A stretch of 27,342 bases of DNA from a virus. Position numbers and translations under genes: made by a program. The notes under the pieces are model-generated. The model did no database searches. It was not told where the DNA came from and saw only the letters and a list, made by a program, of their open reading frames with translations. The first letter of the stretch is position 1, and every line of letters starts with the position of its first letter. The stretch spans positions 1 through 27,342 of IMG/VR virus record IMGVR_UViG_3300032288_002471. One strand, given 5' to 3'. Shown here piece after piece: positions 12,895 to 21,205 of this stretch.

Positions 12895-13159
12895 TATCTT
12901 TAAAACTGAACATGTAGAAGAAATTGCAAAAGAAAGATGGACTATTTGTGAAGGTTGTCCAGTTCTTGATAAAGAAGGAACAAAGTGCGTTGTTCCTGGA
13001 ACCGGTCCTTGTTGTGGAGAATGTGGATGTAGTATGGGATTAAAATTAAGATCACTTGGTTCTGAATGCCCTTTAAAAAAATGGGATGCGGTGTTATCTC
13101 ATGAAGAAAGTTATTTACTACAAAAAAAATTAAGCGATGAGTCAGAAGAAACTAAGTAG
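12833..13159 (+). CDS. Small zinc-ribbon-like cysteine protein (108 aa)
   Basis: Eight cysteines lie at residues 39, 42, 52, 60, 61, 64, 66 and 79. They form CEGCP, CCGECGC and ECPLKKW patterns that fit a rubredoxin or zinc-ribbon knuckle. The N-terminal 35 residues are a helix (ILEGIKNNIFKTEHVEEIAK) of a kind seen in similar phage proteins. Zinc binding is inferred. The target could be DNA or another packaging protein. No other ATG, GTG or TTG lies between 12833 and the cysteine core, so the 62-base overlap with the IHF-like gene appears genuine. It overlaps the next gene by 23 bases. Confidence 0.7.
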   Translation: MKSVIKIWKSKGQILEGIKNNIFKTEHVEEIAKERWTICEGCPVLDKEGTKCVVPGTGPCCGECGCSMGLKLRSLGSECPLKKWDAVLSHEESYLLQKKLSDESEETK

Positions 13160-13457
13160 TTTATTAAATGCAGGTGTTGTACCAATTAATCCTAATGATT
13201 CAATAAATGATTTTTCTCAAGGATTATGGAGTCAGATAACTCAAAATAATGCAAATATTTATGATCCATACAAAACCGTATCAATTTCTGCAGATGAAAA
13301 AGAGTATTTGGAAACTATTGCTCTTGCAGCAGATTTATTAGCCGGTGAAGTAATTACACCTCAAGAGTATTTTAAACTTAAACTACTACTTAAAAGTAAA
13401 GATGAAGAAGTTAGAAATACAGGAATTATATTCTTAAATCTAAAAGGAAAATTATGA
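13137..13457 (+). CDS. Small hypothetical protein (106 aa)
   Basis: A 106-residue, mostly helical protein with an Asn/Asp-rich N-terminal third (PINPNDSINDFSQGLWSQIT) and a helical C-terminal part (EKEYLETIALAADLLAGEV). It has no recognised motif. It overlaps the zinc-binding gene by 23 bases and the nuclease gene by four (ATGA), so it belongs to a tightly coupled set. Function unknown. Confidence 0.65.
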   Translation: MSQKKLSSLLNAGVVPINPNDSINDFSQGLWSQITQNNANIYDPYKTVSISADEKEYLETIALAADLLAGEVITPQEYFKLKLLLKSKDEEVRNTGIIFLNLKGKL

Positions 13458-14296
13458 GTTTAAAATTTTACGCAGATGATCATAAGTATGTAAGTTCAGA
13501 TGAAGAAGTTGAAAAAATAGAATGGATAAGTGTTACAAGATTAATTCATTTCTTTAAAGAACCTTTTAATAAAATAAAACAAGCAGACCTTGCTTCTAAA
13601 GGAAAAAACCCTAAATACAATAAACTAACACCACAACAAATTATAGATTTGTGGGATAGTGAAAACAAAAGGGCAATTAAGCTTGGTTCTTGGTATCATG
13701 ACCAAAGAGAAAAAGATTTACTTTCTTGCAACAGCATTACGCGACAAGGCAAAGAACTTGAAATTATAAGTCCTTTGATGGATGGAGATATTAAACTGGC
13801 TCCAGTACAACAACTGGTAGAAGGAATATATCCTGAACACTTTGTTTATTTAAAATCCGTTGGTATTTGTGGACAATCAGATAGAGCTGAAGTAGTTTTT
13901 GAATTTGTAGATGTATATGATTATAAAACTAATAAAGAAATTAAAAAGGAAGGATTTAAAGATAAGTCTGGAAAATCTAAAAAAATGCTTCCTCCGTTGT
14001 CCCATTTAGATGATTGCAATTATAATGATTATGCATTACAGTTAAGTACCTATATGTATATTATTTTAAAACACAATCACCAACTAAAACCTGGTAAAAT
14101 TCAATTAGATCATGTTGAATTTGAAATTGACCATTATGATAAAAATGGTTATCCGGTAGTGGCAACTGATGCAATGGGTGATCCATTGGTAAAAAATGTA
14201 ACACCGTATGAATTACCATACATGAAAAAAGAAGTAATTGCAATGTTTAAATATGTGCAAGAAAACAGAGAAAAAATACTAAGTCATGGCCATTAA
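13454..14296 (+). CDS. PD-(D/E)XK (RecB/exonuclease-like) nuclease (280 aa)
   Basis: This is a RecB-family nuclease core of about 280 residues. It has the early motif GSWYHDQRE (78-86), with His82 and Glu86, then GICGQSDRAEVV (137-148), with Asp143, and VDVYDYKTNK (152-161), with Asp156 and Lys158. ALQLSTYMYII (194-204) carries the RecB-type Gln196 and Tyr200. These enzymes cut DNA with a divalent metal. In this operon, just upstream of terminase, it could process DNA ends, degrade host DNA or take part in recombination and packaging. The start overlaps the preceding stop (ATGA), and the end overlaps the next gene by 11 bases. Confidence 0.85.
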   Translation: MSLKFYADDHKYVSSDEEVEKIEWISVTRLIHFFKEPFNKIKQADLASKGKNPKYNKLTPQQIIDLWDSENKRAIKLGSWYHDQREKDLLSCNSITRQGKELEIISPLMDGDIKLAPVQQLVEGIYPEHFVYLKSVGICGQSDRAEVVFEFVDVYDYKTNKEIKKEGFKDKSGKSKKMLPPLSHLDDCNYNDYALQLSTYMYIILKHNHQLKPGKIQLDHVEFEIDHYDKNGYPVVATDAMGDPLVKNVTPYELPYMKKEVIAMFKYVQENREKILSHGH

Positions 14297-14798
14297 ATTA
14301 TTTGACATACAAGGAGGTAAAGTTGTTCCTACAGAACATTGCTATCTTCTTCCATTTTTAAAAAGAATTATTGAGGAATACAAAGACAATCACTTAGATA
14401 TACTTGCTTATTTATTTTATATGTCTTGCCGTAGTTCTGAAAATCCATATTTTAATAGACCACAAGAGGATGTTCAAGAAGAAATTCTTAGAGATTTAGA
14501 AGCAACTTTTGATTCAGAAGATAGGTTTATTAGAATGGCTTTAGATAGATGTAAAGAAATGTATGAAACTCCAACTGTTAGAGCCTATAATGGAATTGCA
14601 AACATGTTAGAAAAACTAGCATTTTACATGGAAACTCAAACCATTACAGATGGTAGAGATGGAAATATAACTGCAATTGTAAGTGCTGCTAAAAACTTTG
14701 ATGCTATTAGAAAATCATTTAAAGGAGTTGCTAAAGATTTGGAAGAAGAACAATCATCAAGAGCAAGAGGTGGACAAAAATTAAGTTACGATGACTAG
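14286..14798 (+). CDS. Possible small terminase subunit or packaging factor (170 aa)
   Basis: A helical 170-residue protein with no clear motif. Residues 60-130 contain VQEEILRDLEATFDSEDRFI and YETPTVRAYNGIANMLEKLA. The C-terminal tail is Gly/Arg-rich (ARGGQKLSYDD). It sits immediately upstream of the large terminase, with an 8-base overlap, which is the classical place for a small terminase subunit. No helix-turn-helix is obvious, so the assignment is positional. Small terminases recognise phage DNA and stimulate the motor. It could also be an unrelated conserved neighbour. Confidence 0.45.
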   Translation: MAIKLFDIQGGKVVPTEHCYLLPFLKRIIEEYKDNHLDILAYLFYMSCRSSENPYFNRPQEDVQEEILRDLEATFDSEDRFIRMALDRCKEMYETPTVRAYNGIANMLEKLAFYMETQTITDGRDGNITAIVSAAKNFDAIRKSFKGVAKDLEEEQSSRARGGQKLSYDD

Positions 14799-17016
14799 AG
14801 ATGATTTAGGGGAAGTCTTTGCAGATATTCCTCTTTGGGATAATGGTATTTGGAAATCTCATAGTTTTGAGAGTAGAGAAGAATTTGCTGAAACATTAGA
14901 GCAAGATTACTTTAAAGAACCAGGTCAATATGATTTTGATGAAATAGTTTTTGAATTTCAAAAGCAAGGAAGAAAATTTAAAAAACATGGTTATTTCTGT
15001 GATGCTGCAGATGGAACTAAAGATTTTATTGATTATTGGAATGATCAAAAAATTAAATCTAGAAAAGGTGTTTTATTTTGGAAAGGTGATAAAAAATTCT
15101 ACTTATCACGTGACTACTATTTTTGGATTAACTTTTTACCCATCATTGATAAAGTAAAAAGAAAAACTGATTTTCCAGATATACATGATGCACAATATCA
15201 CATGTCATTATATGAGTGGATTGGTGAATTAAAATACAAACATGGGATTGTTTTAAAAAAGCGTCAGTTTGGTTCATCTTTTTATCATGCGGCTAAATTG
15301 ATAAATATACTTTGGTTTGAGTATTCACCTGTATTGAAAATAGGTTCATCATTAAGTGCCTATGTAACCGGTGTAAATGGTACTTGGAAAATGCTTCAAG
15401 AATACCGTAACTTCTTAAATACAAATACTGCATGGTATAGGCCAATGAATCCAGGTGGAGTTGGTGAATGGCAGCAAAAGATTGAATATGTTGAAGGAGG
15501 TAGAAAAACCGAAAAAGGTAGAAAGGGTGTATTACAAGCATTATCATTTGAACAATCTGATACTGCCGGTGTAGGGGGACTTTGTACTTTGTTCTTTTAT
15601 GAAGAGGCAGGAATTGCTAAATCTATGGACAAAACATACGAGTTCATGCTTCCGGCATTACAAGCTGGAGAAATAACAACTGGTTATTTTATTGCATCTG
15701 GAACAGTGGGAGATTTGAAACAATGCGAACCTTTAAGAAAATACATGTATAAAGCCAATGCTAACGGCTTTTATGAAATACCAAATAAATGGTCTGATTC
15801 TAAAGGTACTATTATAAATAGCGGATTGTTTATTCCAGAACAATGGTCAATGCCACCTTATATAGATGACTTTGGTAATTCAAAAGTAGAAGAAGCTTTA
15901 GAAGCACTTATTGCTTTAAAAGAACAATGGAAAAAAGACTTAGATCCTGAAACATATCAAATACGTTGCTCACAAAGACCAACTAACATGGAAGAAGCTT
16001 TTGCCTTTAGAGGTGAAAGTATATTTCCACTAGATTTAGTTAAATCTCACAAACGCACTATTGAAGAAGGAGAATATCCTTACATGTGTATGAATCTTGC
16101 ATACAACAATGTTGGAGAAATTATTGCAAGTCCTACAACTAAAAAACCAATCTTAACTTTTCCTGTAGAAAAAAATGCAGAAGATAAATCAGGAGCCATA
16201 GTTGTATGGGAAGAACCAGATGAAGAAAAAGAATTTTGCACTACATACTATGCATCTGTCGATCCAGTTTCTGAAGGTAAAACTGTAACATCAGATTCAT
16301 TGTGTTCTATCCATGTTTATAAAAATCCAGTACATGTACAAAGAGTACAATTAAATGGAGAAGTTGAAACATTTGTAGAGGGTGATAAAATAGTTTGTGC
16401 GTGGACAGGAAGATATGATGATATTAATAAAACACATGAAAGATTAGAGTTAATTATTGAATGGTATCAAGCATGGACAGTTGTAGAAAACAACGTGCCT
16501 TTATTCATTCAATACATGCAGTTTAAAAGAAAGCAAAAGTATTTGGTTCCATCATCACAAATTGTATTCTCTAAAGAAGTTCAGTTATCTAAAACCCAGT
16601 TTCAACAATATGGTTGGAGAAACGTATCAACAATCTTTAAAACAGTGATGTTAAGTTATTTAATTGAGTACCTTAGAGAAGAAATTGATGAAGAAACTGA
16701 TGAAGATGGCAAAGTATATAAGAAGTATTATGGTATCTCAAGAATACCAGATTACATGTGTATGATTGAAATGGAACATTATCAGCCAGGTGTAAACGTG
16801 GATAGATTAATTTCATTAGCTGCTTTAATTACCTTTGTAAAAATACAAGAAGCAAGTAGAGGATTAAAGAAAAGAATAGAGCATGAAGATGGGGAATATT
16901 TGGAAAAGTCAGAAAATTTGTATAAATTAAATAAGAGTCTATTTAGGCATATAGGAACGAGTGGTACATCATTAGGTATGAAAAAACCCAGAAGTCCTTT
17001 TAAAAACATTAGATAA
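14791..17016 (+). CDS. terL: Terminase large subunit (741 aa)
   Basis: The packaging motor ATPase and nuclease. The N-terminal ~125 residues precede the ATPase core. The P-loop region is KKRQFGSSFYHAAK (156-169), which lacks the usual GK[ST]. Walker B is LCTLFFYEEAG (264-274), with Glu271/Glu272 near the catalytic position. IASGTVGD (301-308) is the coupling motif. The nuclease domain begins near residue 485 with ASVDPVSEGK (488-497), where Asp491 is a metal ligand, and Asp502. The length and unusual P-loop agree with crAss-like terminases as I recall them. It pumps DNA through the portal encoded next and shares a TAATG junction with it. Confidence 0.92.
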   Translation: MTRDDLGEVFADIPLWDNGIWKSHSFESREEFAETLEQDYFKEPGQYDFDEIVFEFQKQGRKFKKHGYFCDAADGTKDFIDYWNDQKIKSRKGVLFWKGDKKFYLSRDYYFWINFLPIIDKVKRKTDFPDIHDAQYHMSLYEWIGELKYKHGIVLKKRQFGSSFYHAAKLINILWFEYSPVLKIGSSLSAYVTGVNGTWKMLQEYRNFLNTNTAWYRPMNPGGVGEWQQKIEYVEGGRKTEKGRKGVLQALSFEQSDTAGVGGLCTLFFYEEAGIAKSMDKTYEFMLPALQAGEITTGYFIASGTVGDLKQCEPLRKYMYKANANGFYEIPNKWSDSKGTIINSGLFIPEQWSMPPYIDDFGNSKVEEALEALIALKEQWKKDLDPETYQIRCSQRPTNMEEAFAFRGESIFPLDLVKSHKRTIEEGEYPYMCMNLAYNNVGEIIASPTTKKPILTFPVEKNAEDKSGAIVVWEEPDEEKEFCTTYYASVDPVSEGKTVTSDSLCSIHVYKNPVHVQRVQLNGEVETFVEGDKIVCAWTGRYDDINKTHERLELIIEWYQAWTVVENNVPLFIQYMQFKRKQKYLVPSSQIVFSKEVQLSKTQFQQYGWRNVSTIFKTVMLSYLIEYLREEIDEETDEDGKVYKKYYGISRIPDYMCMIEMEHYQPGVNVDRLISLAALITFVKIQEASRGLKKRIEHEDGEYLEKSENLYKLNKSLFRHIGTSGTSLGMKKPRSPFKNIR

Positions 17017-19751
17017 TGGAAATATTAAATGCAATTGATCTAAAAAAAGGTAAAAGAACCAAAAAAAATAGATTTGGTGTTTTTACACAACCGCTTCAAT
17101 TTGTACCACAAGATGAAAAAGATGATGAGTGGTCAAAGTGGAATATGGATTGGTTAGAGTGGCAAGGAATAAAGCAAATACAGGCTAAAGCAAGGCGTAT
17201 AATGAAAAATTATAAACTTGCTAAAGGTGTAATAGACAAAACTGATTATTTGCCATCTGTAGAAAATGAGATGTCTGAAATGTTAGAAGTTCTAACACAA
17301 GGCCAAGATGAAGTTTTGGAATTAAAGTTTTATCCTATTATTCCAAATGTAATTAATACAATGGTTTCTGAGTTTGCAAAAAGAAATACCAAAGTTGATT
17401 ACCGTGCTATTGATGAGTATTCTTATAATGAAATTATGGATAAAAAGACTGAGGCAATCAGTCAAGTTCTAGTTGAATATGCTCAACAAAAACTTATTTC
17501 TAAAATGGTTGAAATGGGGTTGGATCCTAATTCAGAAGAAGCTCAACAACAATTAAATCCAGATGCATTAAAAAAACTTCCAGAAATTGAAGATTTTTAT
17601 TCTAAAAAATACCAAACTCTTGCAGAAAAATGGGCTGTTAAACAACATGCAATTGATGTAAATAGATTCCGAATGGATGAAATGGAAGAAATTGCATTTA
17701 GAGATTCACTAATTACAGATAGTGAATTTTGGCACTTTAAAATGTTAGAAGATGATTACAATATTGAATTATTAAATCCAGCATTATCTTTTTATCATAA
17801 ATCACCAAATGTTCATTACATATCTCAAGGTAACTGGGCGGGTTGGATTGATATGCTTACAATTGCAGATGTAGTAGATAAGTATGGTTATCTTATGACT
17901 GCTGAACAATTAGAATCATTAGAATTATTACATCCAGCGCGTTCAGCAAGATACATGATTGATGGTATTCCTAATGATGGTTCATTATACAATACAGATG
18001 ACAGTTATGAATCTAATAGAAGATCTGGCGTTGATATGCGCCGACATCTTTCTTTTTTAGAAAATGCACATGATCCACATGATGTAGTTTCTTATATAGT
18101 TGGTGAAAGTGAACATGCTGGTAATTTACATACTGTAGAATTATTAAGAGTTTCTACAGTTTATTGGAAAACTCAAAGAAGAGTTGGTAACTTAACTAAG
18201 ATTGATGAGGATGGTTCTGTTGTTACAGAAATTGTAGATGAAAACTATGTAGTAACAACTAAACCGGTTTACAATAAAGTATTTGAGAAAAAAGAAACAT
18301 CTGATAATTTAATCTTTGGTGATCACATAGATTGGTTTTGGGTTAATCAGGTTTGGGGTGGTGTTAAAATTGGAAATAACAGAACAATCTTTAATACTGA
18401 AACAGATACTGACTTTGATCCAATTTATTTAGGAATAGATAGGGATAAACCAGGTCCTTTAAAATTTCAATTCAGAGGAGATCAAACTCTTTATGGTTGC
18501 AAGCTTCCTATAGAAGGTAAAGTATTTTCAGATAGAAACACTAAAGCTACATCTTTAGTAGATCAAATGAAACCGGCACAAGTTGGTTATAATATATGCA
18601 ATAACCAAATATCAGATATTCTTATAGATGAATTAGGTTCTGTAATTGTACTAGACCAAAACGCTTTACCAAAACATTCTTTAGGAGAAGATTGGGGTAA
18701 AGGAAACTTAGCTAAAGCCTATGTAGCAATGAAAGACTTTTCAATGTTACCATTAGATCCAAGTATAGCTAATACTGAAAATGCTACTAACTTTCAACAT
18801 TATCAAGTTTTAAATCTTGAGCAATCAGCAAGACTAATGTCAAGAATACAACTTGCTAATTACTTTAAACAGCAAGCAATGGAAGTAGTTGGTCTTAATC
18901 CTCAACGAATGGGCCAACAACTTGGACAAACTAATACAGCTACAGGTGTAGAACAAGCAGTTGCTGGTTCTTATGCTCAAACAGAAGTTTATTTTATGCA
19001 ACACTCGGATTATTTAATGCCGCGTGTACATCAAATGAGAACAGACTTGGCTCAGTATTATCATTCAAATAAATCATCAGTTAGATTGCAAGGTATGATT
19101 TCTCCAGATGAGAGAACAAATTTTGAAATCAATGGTACTGATTTGTTGCTTGTTGATCTTAATGTATTTTGCCAAACAAATGCTAATAATAGAAGTATAC
19201 TTGAACAACTCAAACAATTATTTATGAGCAACAATACTACAGGTGCTTCTATTTATGATTTAGGAAAAGCAATGCAAGCAGATTCAATTGGTAGTCTTAA
19301 TACTATTCTTAAAGATATTGAACAAAAAACTGAAGAACAAAGAGCACAGCAACAACAGCATGAACAACAAATGCAAGAAGCTGAAATTAAAGCTAAACAA
19401 GATGAAAAACGCATGGTTATGGATCATGAATCTCGCGAGAAAGAAAAAGACCGCAGATCAAGACTTCTTGAAGCTGAAATTAAAGCTGCTGGTTATGGTG
19501 CTATGCAAGATGTAAATAAAAATGAGCAATCTGATTTCCAAGATGTTTTAAAAGAAGTGAAGCAATCAGAACAATATGATGAAACAATGAACTTTAATAG
19601 AGAAAAAGAAACTAATAAAAAGGATATACATCAGCAAAAATTAGACTTAGAAAGAGAAAAAATTTTAACTGAATCAAGAAATAAACAAGTAGAACTTGCC
19701 ATAGCGCAAGAAAACAAGAATAAGTATGACCAGAAAAAACCTAATAAATAA
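17016..19751 (+). CDS. Portal protein (911 aa)
   Basis: The dodecameric portal ring through which DNA is packaged and released. The N-terminal segment (KARRIMKNYKLAKGVID, about residues 56-72) and the following LPSVENEMSEMLEVL and FYPIIPNVINTMVSEFAKR patterns resemble crAss-like portals. The core extends to about residue 760. The last ~145 residues are a Gln/Glu/Lys-rich coiled coil, likely the long barrel helix or an internal tail. The length is at the large end for portals and typical of this group. The start is coupled to terminase (TAATG). A long intergenic region follows. Confidence 0.88.
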   Translation: MEILNAIDLKKGKRTKKNRFGVFTQPLQFVPQDEKDDEWSKWNMDWLEWQGIKQIQAKARRIMKNYKLAKGVIDKTDYLPSVENEMSEMLEVLTQGQDEVLELKFYPIIPNVINTMVSEFAKRNTKVDYRAIDEYSYNEIMDKKTEAISQVLVEYAQQKLISKMVEMGLDPNSEEAQQQLNPDALKKLPEIEDFYSKKYQTLAEKWAVKQHAIDVNRFRMDEMEEIAFRDSLITDSEFWHFKMLEDDYNIELLNPALSFYHKSPNVHYISQGNWAGWIDMLTIADVVDKYGYLMTAEQLESLELLHPARSARYMIDGIPNDGSLYNTDDSYESNRRSGVDMRRHLSFLENAHDPHDVVSYIVGESEHAGNLHTVELLRVSTVYWKTQRRVGNLTKIDEDGSVVTEIVDENYVVTTKPVYNKVFEKKETSDNLIFGDHIDWFWVNQVWGGVKIGNNRTIFNTETDTDFDPIYLGIDRDKPGPLKFQFRGDQTLYGCKLPIEGKVFSDRNTKATSLVDQMKPAQVGYNICNNQISDILIDELGSVIVLDQNALPKHSLGEDWGKGNLAKAYVAMKDFSMLPLDPSIANTENATNFQHYQVLNLEQSARLMSRIQLANYFKQQAMEVVGLNPQRMGQQLGQTNTATGVEQAVAGSYAQTEVYFMQHSDYLMPRVHQMRTDLAQYYHSNKSSVRLQGMISPDERTNFEINGTDLLLVDLNVFCQTNANNRSILEQLKQLFMSNNTTGASIYDLGKAMQADSIGSLNTILKDIEQKTEEQRAQQQQHEQQMQEAEIKAKQDEKRMVMDHESREKEKDRRSRLLEAEIKAAGYGAMQDVNKNEQSDFQDVLKEVKQSEQYDETMNFNREKETNKKDIHQQKLDLEREKILTESRNKQVELAIAQENKNKYDQKKPNK

Positions 19752-19876
19752 ATAAATTATGTGTTTTAACTATAGTATAACAAAAAACTTTTTATGCACT
19801 AAAAATAGTTAAACATATATTGTTTACAATTAGATAAATTTGCTTATATTATTATTAGTCAGTAAAACCAACAATC
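19752..19876 (+). promoter_or_regulatory. Intergenic region with candidate promoter before scaffold gene
   Basis: AT-rich. TAAATTTG at 19835-19842 fits TAnnTTTG. An AATAGTTAAACAT block (19804-19816) is identical to one at 11834-11846 ahead of the packaging operon. No terminator hairpin is visible, so transcription from the portal operon may read through. Confidence 0.45.
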
Positions 19877-21163
19877 ATGACAGAAGAAGAAAAAGCTGCT
19901 CAAGAAGCAGCACAAAATTCCGGTACAACGGTAACGGAAGTTGATTTTGATAACATAGATGACCTTTTAGGAATACCCTCTGCTAGTTCAGTGATAACTC
20001 CACCAGAAGGAAAACCATCAGTATTAAAATCTAACAAAGTTGACATATCGTTCCTTGATGAAATTAGTGATGATGATACAGATTCATTAAAAGATCCAGA
20101 AGTGGCTAAAGCTGCAGTTGCTGCAATTGTAGATACACCACTTTTAGATAATGATGATGAAGATGACAGTGATGATGTCAGTCAAGTAAATAAAGGTGGA
20201 AGACCTAAGTTAGTTAAAGATGCAATGATTGAAGCTGCAAATAGACTAATTGACAAAGGAGTTCTTCAACCATTTGATGACGGAAAAGCACTTACAGATT
20301 ACACTGTAGATGATTTTGAAGAATTAATCCAAGCAAATATTGATTCACAAACAAGTGAAGTGGCTCAAAATGCACCGGTGCAATTATTTCAACAACTACC
20401 AGAAGAAGTTCAAGCTGTAATACATTATGCATTAAACGGAGGTCAAGACATTAAAACAATTTTTAGTCAATTATCAAGAGCACAAGAAACCTTTGATCTT
20501 GATGTTACTAGTGAAAATGATCAAGAAACTATTGCAAGGCAGTACTTAAATTTAACAGGTTTTGGTTCTACTGAAGAAATAGAAGATGAAATTAATGTTC
20601 TTAAAGACCGTGGTGATTTAGCTAAATATGCTGAAAGATACAAACCGAAATTAGATGCTAGACAAGCAGAGGTAATTGAAAATAGGTTAAAAGAACAGCA
20701 AGCTGCACAGAACAGAAAAGTTGAAATGGAAAAAAGGTATCATGATGTAGTGTATAATACACTTAATTCAAATAACTTAAATGGTATTCCATTAAATAAC
20801 AAAGTTCAAACAATGCTGTATTATGGTTTAACTGATGCAAATAAGTATCAAGATTCTAAAGGTAATCCTACAAATGCATTAGGTTACTTGCTTGAGCAAC
20901 ATCAATTTGGACCTAAAGCTAATCCATCATTAGTAGCTGAAGCTTTATGGTTACTTGCTGATCCGGTTAATTACCGAAACTCAGTAAAACAATTAGGTGC
21001 AAATGTTGCTAATGCTAATACAGTTCGTCAATTAAGAACTGAAGAAGGATCAAGAAATTCATCATCAACTGGTATCGGGGAGCAAAATACAAATGCTGGA
21101 CGAACATCTTCTAAAAGAGAGCCTATAAAAAGGCAAGGAAGATCTTTGTTTTCCAGAGGTTAA
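19877..21163 (+). CDS. Scaffold-like capsid assembly protein candidate (428 aa)
   Basis: It lies between portal and major capsid protein, the usual place for a scaffold. Residues 1-105 are very acidic and disordered (DEISDDDTDSLKD, DNDDEDDSDD). The middle (110-330) is helical with coiled-coil segments (EVIENRLKEQQAAQNRKVEMEK). The C-terminus is basic (KREPIKRQGRSLFSRG), matching scaffold proteins whose basic end contacts the coat. No protease domain is seen. A minor capsid or internal protein is the alternative. Its stop is 42 bases before the capsid gene. Confidence 0.65.
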   Translation: MTEEEKAAQEAAQNSGTTVTEVDFDNIDDLLGIPSASSVITPPEGKPSVLKSNKVDISFLDEISDDDTDSLKDPEVAKAAVAAIVDTPLLDNDDEDDSDDVSQVNKGGRPKLVKDAMIEAANRLIDKGVLQPFDDGKALTDYTVDDFEELIQANIDSQTSEVAQNAPVQLFQQLPEEVQAVIHYALNGGQDIKTIFSQLSRAQETFDLDVTSENDQETIARQYLNLTGFGSTEEIEDEINVLKDRGDLAKYAERYKPKLDARQAEVIENRLKEQQAAQNRKVEMEKRYHDVVYNTLNSNNLNGIPLNNKVQTMLYYGLTDANKYQDSKGNPTNALGYLLEQHQFGPKANPSLVAEALWLLADPVNYRNSVKQLGANVANANTVRQLRTEEGSRNSSSTGIGEQNTNAGRTSSKREPIKRQGRSLFSRG

Positions 21164-21171
21164 AAGTGTAA

Positions 21172-21189
21172 ATAAATAAATAAATAAAT
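21172..21189 (+). repeat. AAAT-type short tandem repeat before the capsid gene
   Basis: Four to five units of AAAT (beginning AAATAAATAAATAAAT) fill the leader 17 bases before the capsid ATG at 21206, followed by an A-rich run. It may act as an unstructured, ribosome-accessible leader. Confidence 0.6.
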
Positions 21190-21205
21190 ACAAAAACAAA
21201 CAAAA

